Positions 7,962 to 15,898 of a stretch of 43,828 nt of DNA are shown here, one piece after another. Location of the stretch: contig JAKBBM010000014.1 in assembly GCA_021808545.1 (NCBI GenBank), forward strand, positions 1 to 43,828, in the 5' to 3' direction. Under the pieces are notes generated by a model, which had not been told where the DNA came from, did not search any database, and worked only from the letters and a program-made list of their open reading frames with translations. Positions within the stretch are counted from its first letter, which is position 1, and every line of letters starts with the position of its first letter. Made by a program: the position numbers and the translations under genes. Origin of the DNA: Pseudomonadota bacterium. Its GTDB lineage: Bacteria; Pseudomonadota; Alphaproteobacteria; Acetobacterales; Acetobacteraceae.

Positions 7962-8834
7962 GTGTTAATGTCTGGGGATTTTCTCTTAATATCTAGAAAA
8001 TGGATCAAGATCATGAATGATATTCCCTATCTTTATCAGGGCATCCAAAAAGTGATGACCGAGAGCAGCGTGCTGGTCAGCTCGTCTCGGTATCTTAACA
8101 ATCCGCAGTTGCGTGAATGGATGGCAACCGAGCTGTTGCGGCGCAACGGCCCCGACATGCCAACGCCGGCGGGGGCGTACAGGCTGTCCTTTATAATCAA
8201 GGAAATCCAGGATTCTTCATATATTGACAGCCTGTTTGAAAAGGAGCGGAAAAACTTTCCAGCACTTGATGAATGGATTAAGAACGGATTTATCTCGACA
8301 TATACGGCCAAGGATCTGGCCAATCTGCCACCCGATTCAGTGGGCGGACTCTATTACAAACAAGTTAATGATTATAATTATCAGATTAATATCGTGCCGC
8401 CTTATGAGCCAAAGGGGATCTACGATTATTGGCTGCTGCGTTCAGGTCAGATCCATGATTGGGAGCATATCATCGTCAATGGCGGTTTTGATTCGCTCGG
8501 CGAGGTCACAACCGGATTTGCCCGCATGGAAAACATATACAAGCATTTCAGCCCAGAATTGGCGTGCGAATTAAGCTGCATGCAATTCTTGCTGTCATTT
8601 CGGTTTATTTCGCGCACGGCCCTGCATTATCCGCAAGTATGGGCCGATACCTGGGGGGCTGTCGATCGCGGCCGTCGCGCGGGCAAGGCGTCGGATCCTT
8701 ACGTTCTCGCCAAATATGAAGATGTTCTTCATTTAACGCCGAAAGAAGCGCGTATTGCCTTGGGCGTGCGTGAGGTCGATGAAACAGCCGATACGGCCGA
8801 GGCATCGCAAATTTGGAATGGTCTGAGTGCGTAA
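7962..8834 (+). CDS. Coq4-like protein
   Basis: Protein of 290 residues (273 if the ATG at 8013 is used) with the COQ4 metal-binding signature HD-x2-H-x11-E: H165, D166, H169 and E181 counted from the GTG at 7962. COQ4 proteins act in ubiquinone biosynthesis, where recent work links them to removal of the C1 carboxyl group and its replacement by hydroxyl. Nothing near this gene belongs to ubiquinone ring synthesis; its partners are an AtuA-family protein and an MmyB-type regulator, so a different hydrophobic or quinone-like substrate is possible. The start is uncertain: the GTG at 7962 and the ATG at 8013 both have poor ribosome sites. The neutral, mixed codon use resembles that of the AtuA gene rather than of the surrounding GC-rich genes. 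Confidence 0.75.
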   Translation: MLMSGDFLLISRKWIKIMNDIPYLYQGIQKVMTESSVLVSSSRYLNNPQLREWMATELLRRNGPDMPTPAGAYRLSFIIKEIQDSSYIDSLFEKERKNFPALDEWIKNGFISTYTAKDLANLPPDSVGGLYYKQVNDYNYQINIVPPYEPKGIYDYWLLRSGQIHDWEHIIVNGGFDSLGEVTTGFARMENIYKHFSPELACELSCMQFLLSFRFISRTALHYPQVWADTWGAVDRGRRAGKASDPYVLAKYEDVLHLTPKEARIALGVREVDETADTAEASQIWNGLSA

Positions 8835-9012
8835 GCCAAGAATTTAGAAAAGGGCATGCGCAGCCCTGATGCCGGCAAACACAAGCGGGAGGCGGGGCGT
8901 GGCCAAGCTGGATCCGCACCCCCCGCCAACCTTTGCTCTTGTTTTTGCGTGTGCCTGGAAGCCAGGGAAAAAACGTCCATAGGTTTTTGTTGCCTTTGCC
9001 CGCGAAGTAGAG

Positions 9013-9033
9013 ACATATTGCGTCGCAATATGT
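9013..9033. promoter_or_regulatory. Perfect palindrome just before manC, likely operator
   Basis: ACATATTGCG (9013-9022) and CGCAATATGT (9024-9033) are exact reverse complements around one T. The site ends 13 bases before the manC ATG and touches its GGGGGA ribosome site. The one-base centre rules out a normal hairpin, so a dimeric regulator binding DNA is the natural reading. I do not recognise the binding family. Confidence 0.6.
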
Positions 9034-9046
9034 ATGGGGGATTTTG

Positions 9047-10516
9047 ATGGGACAGGTCACGCAATTTGCCACGGACGCGGCCAAGACTCAGGCTGCGATT
9101 TTTGATGTGACGCCCGTTATATTGTCCGGTGGCACCGGTTCGCGGCTATGGCCGGTCTCTCGGGCTAGTTTTCCCAAGCAATTTTGGCCGTTGGTAAGCA
9201 CACGGTCCTTGATTCAGGATACCGCGCTGCGTGCCTTGGGCGAGGGGTTCAGCGCGCCGGTTGTGGTGTGCAACGAGGAGCACCGCTTTCTGGTGGCCGA
9301 GCATCTACGTGAAATCGGGGTGGCGGGCAGCCAGATCCTGCTGGAGCCGTTTGGCCGCAATTCCGCGCCCGCGATTACCGCCGCGGCGTTGCTGGTGGCC
9401 GAGCGCGATCCGAATGCCGTGCTGTGGATGATGGCGGCCGATGCCGCCATCATCCATGGCGCGGCATTGCGCGCGGCCTTGGGCAAGGCTTGCGCCGCGG
9501 CCCGGGCCGGCCATGTGGTGACCTTTGGTATTACCCCCGACAAGCCCGAGACCGGTTATGGCTATATTGAGACGGGGCCGGTGCTGGATGGGCTGGATGG
9601 CGTGCATGCGGTCAGTCGTTTTCTGGAAAAGCCCGAGCGCGCCGGGGCGCAGGCCATGCTGGATGCGGGCGGGTATTTGTGGAACTCGGGCATGTTCGTG
9701 TTCACGGCCAAGACGCTGCTGGAAGAGATGCAGCTGCACGCGCCCGATGTGGTGGCCGCGGTGCGCCAGGCCCTGGCCGGCCGCCGGGCGGATCTGGATT
9801 TCGTGCGGCTGGAGCGCGAGGCCTTCGCGGCGTGCCCCGATATCAGCCTGGACTATGCGGTGGCCGAGCGGACCGAACGCGCGGCCGTGGTGCCAGCCGA
9901 TATTGGCTGGTCCGATGTGGGTAGCTGGAGCGCCTTGTGGGAGCTGGGCGCCAAGGATGAGAATGGCAACGTGGCCCAGGGCGATGTGCTGCTGGAACAA
10001 GCGGCCAATTGCTATGTGCGCTCCGATGGCATGCTGACCGCCGTTGTCGGGCTGAGCGACGCGGTGGTGGTGACGACAGAGGATGCCGTTTTAGCCCTGC
10101 ACCGCGACCATGCGCAGGATGTGAAGCGGATCGTCGAGAGCCTGCAGCGGATGAAGCGCCATGAGGGGATCTCGCATAATCGCTGCTACCGCCCGTGGGG
10201 GTTCTATGAGCAGCTCATTGCCGGCGAGCGTTTCCAGGTGAAGCGGATTCTTGTTCATCCGGGCGCCAAATTGTCATTGCAGAAGCATTTCCACCGCGCC
10301 GAGCATTGGGTGGTGGTGGCCGGAACGGCCTTGGTAACGCGTGGCGACGAGCAGCTGATGCTGCGCGAGAATGAGAGCGTGTATTTGCCGCTGGGCTGCG
10401 TGCACCGGCTCGATAATCCGGGCAAAATCCCGCTGGAGCTGATCGAGGTGCAGTCGGGCAGCTATCTCGGCGAGGATGATATTGTGCGCATCGAGGATAC
10501 GTACGGGCGCAATTAA
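9047..10516 (+). CDS. manC: Mannose-1-phosphate guanylyltransferase / mannose-6-phosphate isomerase
   Basis: Type II bifunctional enzyme, 489 residues, making GDP-mannose for exopolysaccharide and lipopolysaccharide. Residues 20 to about 300 form the nucleotidyltransferase with the signature GGTGSRLWP at 28-36 and the FPKQF motif after it; FVFTAKTLLEE and DISLDYAVAE follow. Residues about 340-480 form the cupin isomerase domain, with RPWGFYEQL, FQVKRILVHPGAKLSLQKH and the metal-site run HFHRAEHWVVV. The ATG at 9047 has a GGGGGA ribosome site. The 212-base upstream spacer ends in a perfect palindrome, a probable operator. The stop codon lies in the loop of a strong terminator. Which polysaccharide uses the GDP-mannose cannot be told, as no glycan cluster is adjacent. 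Confidence 0.95.
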   Translation: MGQVTQFATDAAKTQAAIFDVTPVILSGGTGSRLWPVSRASFPKQFWPLVSTRSLIQDTALRALGEGFSAPVVVCNEEHRFLVAEHLREIGVAGSQILLEPFGRNSAPAITAAALLVAERDPNAVLWMMAADAAIIHGAALRAALGKACAAARAGHVVTFGITPDKPETGYGYIETGPVLDGLDGVHAVSRFLEKPERAGAQAMLDAGGYLWNSGMFVFTAKTLLEEMQLHAPDVVAAVRQALAGRRADLDFVRLEREAFAACPDISLDYAVAERTERAAVVPADIGWSDVGSWSALWELGAKDENGNVAQGDVLLEQAANCYVRSDGMLTAVVGLSDAVVVTTEDAVLALHRDHAQDVKRIVESLQRMKRHEGISHNRCYRPWGFYEQLIAGERFQVKRILVHPGAKLSLQKHFHRAEHWVVVAGTALVTRGDEQLMLRENESVYLPLGCVHRLDNPGKIPLELIEVQSGSYLGEDDIVRIEDTYGRN

Positions 10517-10532
10517 GCGCCCGTACGTTTTA
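10499..10532 (+). terminator. Rho-independent terminator overlapping the manC stop
   Basis: ACGTACGGGCGC (10499-10510) pairs exactly with GCGCCCGTACGT (10517-10528); the loop AATTAA contains the manC stop codon. A run of T follows (GTTTTAG). The left arm encodes the last residues of the protein. Confidence 0.85.
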
Positions 10533-10546
10533 GTGGTGGACGAGCC

Positions 10547-10565
10547 GCGCGGCTTTTAGCCGCGC
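10547..10565 (-). terminator. Possible terminator hairpin at the pheT stop
   Basis: GCGCGGC (10547-10553) and GCCGCGC (10559-10565) form a 7-bp stem with loop TTTTA, overlapping the pheT stop codon. No T run follows on the minus strand, so function is uncertain. Confidence 0.4.
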
Positions 10566-13012
10566 AGTGTTGCGCCGGTCTTTTTGCCAACCTCGGCGAC
10601 AATCTTATCGCAGATCGCCTCGATTTCGGCGTCTGAAAAGCTCTTTTGCGCCGGCTGCAGGGTGACCGCGATGGCGAGTGAGACAAACCCCTCCGGCACG
10701 CCCTTGCCCTGGTAACGGTCAAACAGCTGGACATTGGTGACGGCGTTGCGCTCGGCCCCGCGCGCTGCCCGCAACACGTCTTCGGCACCGGTCGCCTGTG
10801 GCACCAGAAAGGCGAAATCCCGGCGCAGTGGCTGGAAGGGCGGCAGTGTGGGGGCAGCCTTGCGGCGGCGTTTGGGCTCGGGCACCGCATCGAGGAAAAT
10901 CTCGAACGTCACCGTGCCCAACGGCAGATCGAGCCGGGCGCACAGGGCCGGGTGCAGCGTGCCAAAGCGCGCCAGCAGGGTTTTGGGGCCTTGGCGGATC
11001 TCACCGCTCTGGCCGGGATGGTAAAAATCCGGGCTGGAGGGGGTGGTGGTGAGCGCGTCCATGGGCAGGCCCAGCGCTGCCAGAACGGCAAGCACGTCGG
11101 CCTTGGCATCCAGCGCGTCGTGCGGGCGGGCGGGGGCCAGGGCGGAGAGCGGTGTTGCGCCCACGCGCAAGCCCGCCGCCAGCAGCGCCTGGCTGCGATC
11201 CTGGGCATAGGCGGGGCCGATTTCGAACAGGCCGAAATCGCCAAACCCGCGCGCGATGTTACGCGCCGCCGCCTGCGCCAATGTCACCAGCGGGGTGGGG
11301 CGCATCTGGTTCAGATCCGCCGCGATGGGGTTGGCCAGGCGCAGCGCTTCGGACGTGCCGCCAAACAGCGCGCAGGTCGCATCGTCGGCGAAGCTGAAGG
11401 TGACACTCTCCAGCAGCCCGCGCGCGGCCAGAACGCGCCGGGCCAGCGCCGTGCGGGTTTGTTTTGGGGTCAGGATTGGCGGGGGCACGGGCTGCGCCAC
11501 GGGCAGGCTTATGGGCTGGATCGCATCCATGCCCTTCAGCCGCAGCACTTCCTCGATCAGGTCCACCTCCGGCTCCACCATCGCGGCCCCTTCGGCGGCG
11601 GCGGCGGCGTGGGGCAGGTCGGGGGCCTGGTCCAGCGCCTGGGGCTGGGCCACATCGTTACGCCAGCTGGGCACGGTCACGGTGACTGAGTCCGCATCCT
11701 CGTTGGTGATGCCAAAGCCCAGCCGCTCCAGCGCGGAAACGGCCTCGGGGGGCGTCATGTCGGAGCCGCCAAAACTCTTTAAGCGTGAGAAGCGCAATTG
11801 AGCGGCACGGTTCCAGTCGGGCCGGGCGCCGGCTTCGCTCACCTCACTCGGGCTGCCGCCGCAAATGTCCAGAATCATGGCGGTGGCGGCATCCAGCGCC
11901 TGGGGCAGGAGCTGCCCGTCAATCCCGCGCTCGAAACGCTGCCGCGCGTCGGAGAAGATGCCGGTGCGCTGGCCGGTCTGGGCGATGCGCACACGGTCGA
12001 ACAGGGCACATTCGAGGAACAGGTCGGTGGTCGTCTCATCGCAGCCTGTGGCCTCGCCGCCGGTAATGCCGGCCAGCGATTGCGCGCCCGCCGCATCCGC
12101 GATCACGCAATCCTCGGCGCCGGGCGCAACCTCCTTGCCGTGCAGGCCAAGGAATGTCTCACCCGGCGCGCCCCGGCGCAGGGTGAGCGTTGGGCCGGTG
12201 AGCTTGGCGATATCGAACACATGCAGCGGGCGGCCAAGATCGATGGTAAAGAAATTGGTGATATCGACCAGCGCGTTGATCGGGCGCAGGCCGATACTCT
12301 CCAGCCGCCGCTTCAGCCACTCCGGGCTTTCGCCATTGCGCACGCCACGGATGGTGCGGCCCAGAATCCAGCGGCATGCCTCGGGAAAATCGTTCTTCCA
12401 GGCAATGGCGGAAGCGCCATGGCCGGCAATGGCAGAAGGTGCGAAGGGCTTGAGCGTGCCCAGCCCGGCCGCAGCAAGGTCGCGCGCCACCCCGCGCACC
12501 GCGAGCGCGTCGCCCCTATTGGGGGTAATGGCGATTTCGATGATCGGATCGTCCAGCCCGGCCCATTTGGCGAAGCTCTCGCCGATGGGCGCATCGGCCG
12601 GCAGTTCGATGATACCCTCCGCATCGCCTTCCAGCCCCAGCTCCTTGTAGCTGGTCAGCATGCCCTCGGATTTCACGCCGCGAATCTCGCCCACTTTCAG
12701 CGTCATGCCCGAGCCCGGCACATAAGCGCCCGGCGGTGCCAGCACGACGCGCAGGCCCGTACGCGCATTCGGCGCGCCGCACACGACTGACAGTTCAGCG
12801 CCGCCCGCCGAAACGCGGCAGGCGCGCAGCCGGTCGGCATTGGGGTGTGGCTTGGCCTCGATAATCTCGGCGATGACAAAGGGGGCGAGCGTTTCGGCGG
12901 GGTTTTCAACCCCCTCCACCTCTAGTCCGATGGCGGAGAGGGTGGTGAGGATGTCGGTCAGCGGGGCCTGCGTGTCGAGCCAGGTTTTGAGCCAGGAAAG
13001 CGTGAATTTCAT
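10556..13012 (-). CDS. pheT: Phenylalanyl-tRNA synthetase beta subunit
   Basis: Large subunit of the alpha2-beta2 enzyme that charges tRNA-Phe, 818 residues. In order: an EMAP/tRNA-binding OB fold at about 40-150 (FVIAEIIEAKPHPNADRLRACRV), the B3/B4 editing domain at about 210-390, the B5 domain, the catalytic-like core, and the C-terminal anticodon-binding domain at about 725-815 (PLRRDFAFLVP). Between VPSWRNDV and DLIEEVLRLKG, where B5 normally joins the core directly, there are about 29 extra residues rich in Ala and Pro (about 451-479). It starts 5 bases after pheS and is surely co-transcribed with it. Confidence 0.97.
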   Translation of the reverse strand: MKFTLSWLKTWLDTQAPLTDILTTLSAIGLEVEGVENPAETLAPFVIAEIIEAKPHPNADRLRACRVSAGGAELSVVCGAPNARTGLRVVLAPPGAYVPGSGMTLKVGEIRGVKSEGMLTSYKELGLEGDAEGIIELPADAPIGESFAKWAGLDDPIIEIAITPNRGDALAVRGVARDLAAAGLGTLKPFAPSAIAGHGASAIAWKNDFPEACRWILGRTIRGVRNGESPEWLKRRLESIGLRPINALVDITNFFTIDLGRPLHVFDIAKLTGPTLTLRRGAPGETFLGLHGKEVAPGAEDCVIADAAGAQSLAGITGGEATGCDETTTDLFLECALFDRVRIAQTGQRTGIFSDARQRFERGIDGQLLPQALDAATAMILDICGGSPSEVSEAGARPDWNRAAQLRFSRLKSFGGSDMTPPEAVSALERLGFGITNEDADSVTVTVPSWRNDVAQPQALDQAPDLPHAAAAAEGAAMVEPEVDLIEEVLRLKGMDAIQPISLPVAQPVPPPILTPKQTRTALARRVLAARGLLESVTFSFADDATCALFGGTSEALRLANPIAADLNQMRPTPLVTLAQAAARNIARGFGDFGLFEIGPAYAQDRSQALLAAGLRVGATPLSALAPARPHDALDAKADVLAVLAALGLPMDALTTTPSSPDFYHPGQSGEIRQGPKTLLARFGTLHPALCARLDLPLGTVTFEIFLDAVPEPKRRRKAAPTLPPFQPLRRDFAFLVPQATGAEDVLRAARGAERNAVTNVQLFDRYQGKGVPEGFVSLAIAVTLQPAQKSFSDAEIEAICDKIVAEVGKKTGATLRG

Positions 13013-13017
13013 CGAGG

Positions 13018-14112
13018 TTAGATCCCCTCATGCAGCGTGGCGGGGGCGAGCGGCGAGCTACCGTAATGGCGCAGCCAGCGCACGTCGCTTTCATAGAACA
13101 GGCGCAGATCGTTGATGCCGTGCTTGAGCATGGTGATCCGCTCGAGCCCGACTCCAAAGGCAAAGCCCTGATTTTCGCGTGGGTCTATGCCGCAATTCGC
13201 GAGCACGTTGGGATGCACCATGCCCGCGCCCAAAATCTCCAGCCAGTCGGTGCCCGCGCCGATCTCGCCGGTCTTGCGGCTCCAGCCGATATCGACCTCC
13301 ATCGAGGGTTCGGTGAACGGGAAATAAGAGGCGCGGAAGCGCACGGGCAGGTTGGGCACGCCAAAAAAGGCGCGCAAAAAGTCGATCAGGCAGCCTTTTA
13401 GATGCGCCAGCGTGATGTCCGGCCCGATCACCAGCCCCTCGGATTGGTGGAACATCGGGGAATGGGTGGCGTCATGGTCGGCGCGGAAGGTGCGGCCGGG
13501 GACGATGATGCGCACGGGGGCCGCGCCAGGTTGTTCGGCGCGCTGGCGGGCCCAGTCGAGCATGGTGCGGATCTGCACCGGCGAGGTATGCGTGCGCAGC
13601 ACGGCAGGGCGCTCATTTTCGGCGGCGGTGAGGTAGAACGTATCCATCATCGCCCGAGCCGGATGGTGGGCGGGAATGTTGAGGGCGGAGAAATTATTCC
13701 AGTCGCTCTCAATGTCCGGCCCGTCCTTGAGGGCAAAGCCCATGGCGCCGAAGATCGCGGCGATCTCCTCCATGGTGCGGCTGAGCGGGTGAATGGCGCC
13801 CAGAGGCTCGGGGCGGGGCGGCTGGGTTACGTCAATCCGCTCGGCATCCAGGCGCGCGGCAAGTGCCGCCGCATCCAGCACCGCGCGGCGGGCGGCCAGC
13901 GCGTCGCTCAGCTTCGCCTTGGCCTCGTTGATCAGCGCGCCGGCCTGTTTGCGCTCCTCCGGGGCCATGCCGCCCAAGGATTTTAACAACATTGTCACGG
14001 ACCCGCTTTTGCCCAGCAGGGCCACGCGCAGCGCTTCCAGTGCGGGGGCATCGGCGGCATCGATCTCGCGCCGCGCGGTTTCCAGTAAGCTCTTCAAATC
14101 ATCGCCAAGCAT
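13018..14112 (-). CDS. pheS: Phenylalanyl-tRNA synthetase alpha subunit
   Basis: Catalytic subunit of the class II enzyme, 364 residues. An N-terminal coiled-coil region (about 1-90) that binds tRNA is followed by the synthetase core with HPLSRTMEEI, motif 2 (MFHQSEGLVI) and motif 3 (AFGVGLERITML). The start at 14112 is the Met of MLGDDLKSLLE, which opens the conserved coiled coil; an AAAGGGAAAG purine stretch lies upstream. On the minus strand a perfect TTGACA (14219-14214) lies about 100 bases upstream with only a weak -10, a possible promoter for pheST. Confidence 0.97.
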   Translation of the reverse strand: MLGDDLKSLLETARREIDAADAPALEALRVALLGKSGSVTMLLKSLGGMAPEERKQAGALINEAKAKLSDALAARRAVLDAAALAARLDAERIDVTQPPRPEPLGAIHPLSRTMEEIAAIFGAMGFALKDGPDIESDWNNFSALNIPAHHPARAMMDTFYLTAAENERPAVLRTHTSPVQIRTMLDWARQRAEQPGAAPVRIIVPGRTFRADHDATHSPMFHQSEGLVIGPDITLAHLKGCLIDFLRAFFGVPNLPVRFRASYFPFTEPSMEVDIGWSRKTGEIGAGTDWLEILGAGMVHPNVLANCGIDPRENQGFAFGVGLERITMLKHGINDLRLFYESDVRWLRHYGSSPLAPATLHEGI

Positions 14113-14405
14113 CAGTCTTTCCCTTTGCCTCGGCGGCAAGGGCAGACATGGCCGGGCCGCAAATGTCAAGCGAGGCGGTCGGCGCGGCGAACAAGTGGTA
14201 ATGTGTTACAAATTGTCAACAGTTTCACGAAAAACATCATCTTGCCTGGAAACTAGTGCAAAGCGTACAAAATGCCTTAATGCGGCGCTTGACCCTTCTC
14301 GGCTGGGAAGAGTATGGGCCGCAAGGTCCCGTATTTCACGAGAAAGCGGGATCACTCGCCTAAAAATTTCGCTCACTCCTTACGGACAGGGATCGGTCTT
14401 TAATT

Positions 14406-14909
14406 ATGAAAATCAAAGCATTGGGCGCTCTTGCCGGCCTTGCCCTGCTGGCAGCCTGCTCTTCTTCTCCCACCACCACCACGGCCGCCAATACCGGCTC
14501 TGGCGCGGAACAGACCATGGGTGCGGCTCCTGGCAGCGAGCAAGACCTGGTCGCCAATGTTGGCGATCGCGTATTCTTCGCGTTCGACAAGTCCAGCCTG
14601 AGCAGCGAAGCCCAGACGACACTGGACCGCCAGGCCGCTTGGCTTGCCAAGTATCCCAGCGTGGATGTGCTGATCGCCGGCAATGCCGACGAGCGCGGCA
14701 CCGAAACCTATAACCTGGCACTTGGCCAGCGCCGCGCGAATTCCGCGCGTGACTATCTGGTGGCCAAGGGTGTTGCCGCGTCCCGCATCAAGACCATTTC
14801 CTACGGCAAGGATTGCCCCGTTGCCGCTGGCAATGACGAGGCGGCTTGGCAGCAGAACCGTAACGCCATCACGTCCGTGCAGGGCTTCAATCCGCAGAAC
14901 TGCAAGTAA
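14406..14909 (+). CDS. pal: Peptidoglycan-associated lipoprotein Pal
   Basis: Outer-membrane lipoprotein of 167 residues that tethers the membrane to peptidoglycan in the Tol-Pal system. The signal peptide ends in the lipobox LAAC with Cys18 as the acylated residue. An OmpA-like domain covers about 50-160, with the peptidoglycan-binding run NADERGTETYNLALGQRRA. The ATG follows an unremarkable leader. A rho-independent terminator stands 46 bases after the stop. Upstream is a 293-base region shared with divergent pheS in which I see no clear operator. The Tol partners tolQRAB are presumably just outside or elsewhere; cpoB/ybgF follows directly. Confidence 0.96.
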   Translation: MKIKALGALAGLALLAACSSSPTTTTAANTGSGAEQTMGAAPGSEQDLVANVGDRVFFAFDKSSLSSEAQTTLDRQAAWLAKYPSVDVLIAGNADERGTETYNLALGQRRANSARDYLVAKGVAASRIKTISYGKDCPVAAGNDEAAWQQNRNAITSVQGFNPQNCK

Positions 14910-14955
14910 GCGGCCGATGCCGCTTGGCGTGAGCCGGGCGGGATGCGTGTGAAAG

Positions 14956-14989
14956 CCGGCGGTCCCCTGGGGCCGCCGGTTTTGTTTTT
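14956..14989 (+). terminator. Rho-independent terminator after pal
   Basis: CCGGCGG (14956-14962) pairs with CCGCCGG (14973-14979), with further C/G pairing inside, followed by TTTTGTTTTT. It separates pal from cpoB. Confidence 0.85.
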
Positions 14990-15040
14990 GCGTCACCCTG
15001 TTTATATTTAGCCTGTTCATGGCTATTTCTGGGAAAATTC

Positions 15041-15898
15041 ATGCGTCATCATTTGCTCGCCTGCGCCGCGTTTGCTGCTTTGCTTCCGGTCGCATCCTTT
15101 GCCCAGCCGCTGATCCAAAGCCAGGAGGGTATCGCGCTGCAGAACGAGATTTTGCAATTGCGTCAGCAGGTGCAACAGCTGCAAGGCAATGCCGGGGGCA
15201 GCGGTAGCTCAATGCTGGGCGGTTCTTATGCGCCGCCGCCCGCCGCGTCTTCCAGCGCCGCGAGCAAGGGCGCGCAGGGGGATCTGGTCGCCAAATTGCT
15301 GACCCAGGTGCAGCAATTGCAATCCCAGGTGCAGGATTTGAGCGGCAAGCTGTCCGTGCTGCAGAACCAGGTGAACACGCAGCATGATCAGACCGAGAAG
15401 GAAATCGGCGATCTGAAGTTCCAGATCAGCAATGGCGCCTCGGGTGCGCCGGCGTCAGCGCCCAGCATGCCGCCACCGCCGCCGGCCCCATCGGCCAAGT
15501 CCGCGCCGGCCGCGCATCCTGCGGCAACGTTAAAATCGGCCGAGGATGCCTATGCCAAGCATGATTACGCCAGTGCCGCCGCCCAGGCGCGCGCGGTGGT
15601 GGCGCAGGACAAAAAGGGTGATGAGGCAACCCATGCGCAATATTTGTTGGCGCAGGCGCTCGCCGCCGGGGGCAAGCCGCAGGACGCCGCCATTGCCTAT
15701 GATGATGCCTATAATCGCGACCGCGCCGGCCCTTACGCGCCCCATGCCTTGCTGGGGCTGGCCCGCTCCCTGGCGGACATTCATCAGAACGAGGCGGCGT
15801 GCGACACGCTCTCTTCGCTGAACAGCCAATTCCCCACGCCGCCCAAGGGTTTGCAGCCGCGGATCGACGCCGTGAGCAAACAGGCCCATTGCCGCTAA
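15041..15898 (+). CDS. cpoB: Cell division coordinator CpoB (YbgF)
   Basis: Periplasmic Tol-Pal accessory protein, 285 residues. A signal peptide (MRHHLLACAAFAALLPVASFA) is followed by a Gln/Leu-rich coiled coil at about 30-55 (LQNEILQLRQQVQQL) and a second at about 85-125, then a Pro/Ala-rich linker, and a TPR-like C-terminal domain from about residue 165. The two coiled-coil stretches separated by an Ala-rich linker make the N-terminal part longer than in E. coli CpoB. In E. coli the protein coordinates peptidoglycan synthesis with outer-membrane constriction. The gene ends inside the start region of tilS, so translation may be coupled. Confidence 0.9.
   Translation: MRHHLLACAAFAALLPVASFAQPLIQSQEGIALQNEILQLRQQVQQLQGNAGGSGSSMLGGSYAPPPAASSSAASKGAQGDLVAKLLTQVQQLQSQVQDLSGKLSVLQNQVNTQHDQTEKEIGDLKFQISNGASGAPASAPSMPPPPPAPSAKSAPAAHPAATLKSAEDAYAKHDYASAAAQARAVVAQDKKGDEATHAQYLLAQALAAGGKPQDAAIAYDDAYNRDRAGPYAPHALLGLARSLADIHQNEAACDTLSSLNSQFPTPPKGLQPRIDAVSKQAHCR

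Noticed and set aside
10952-12790. Several long plus-strand frames within pheT
   Set aside because: All are shadows of pheT, which is unambiguous.
14113-14405. A phe-operon leader/attenuator before pheS
   Set aside because: No short Phe-rich frame or terminator-antiterminator pair is visible on the minus strand.
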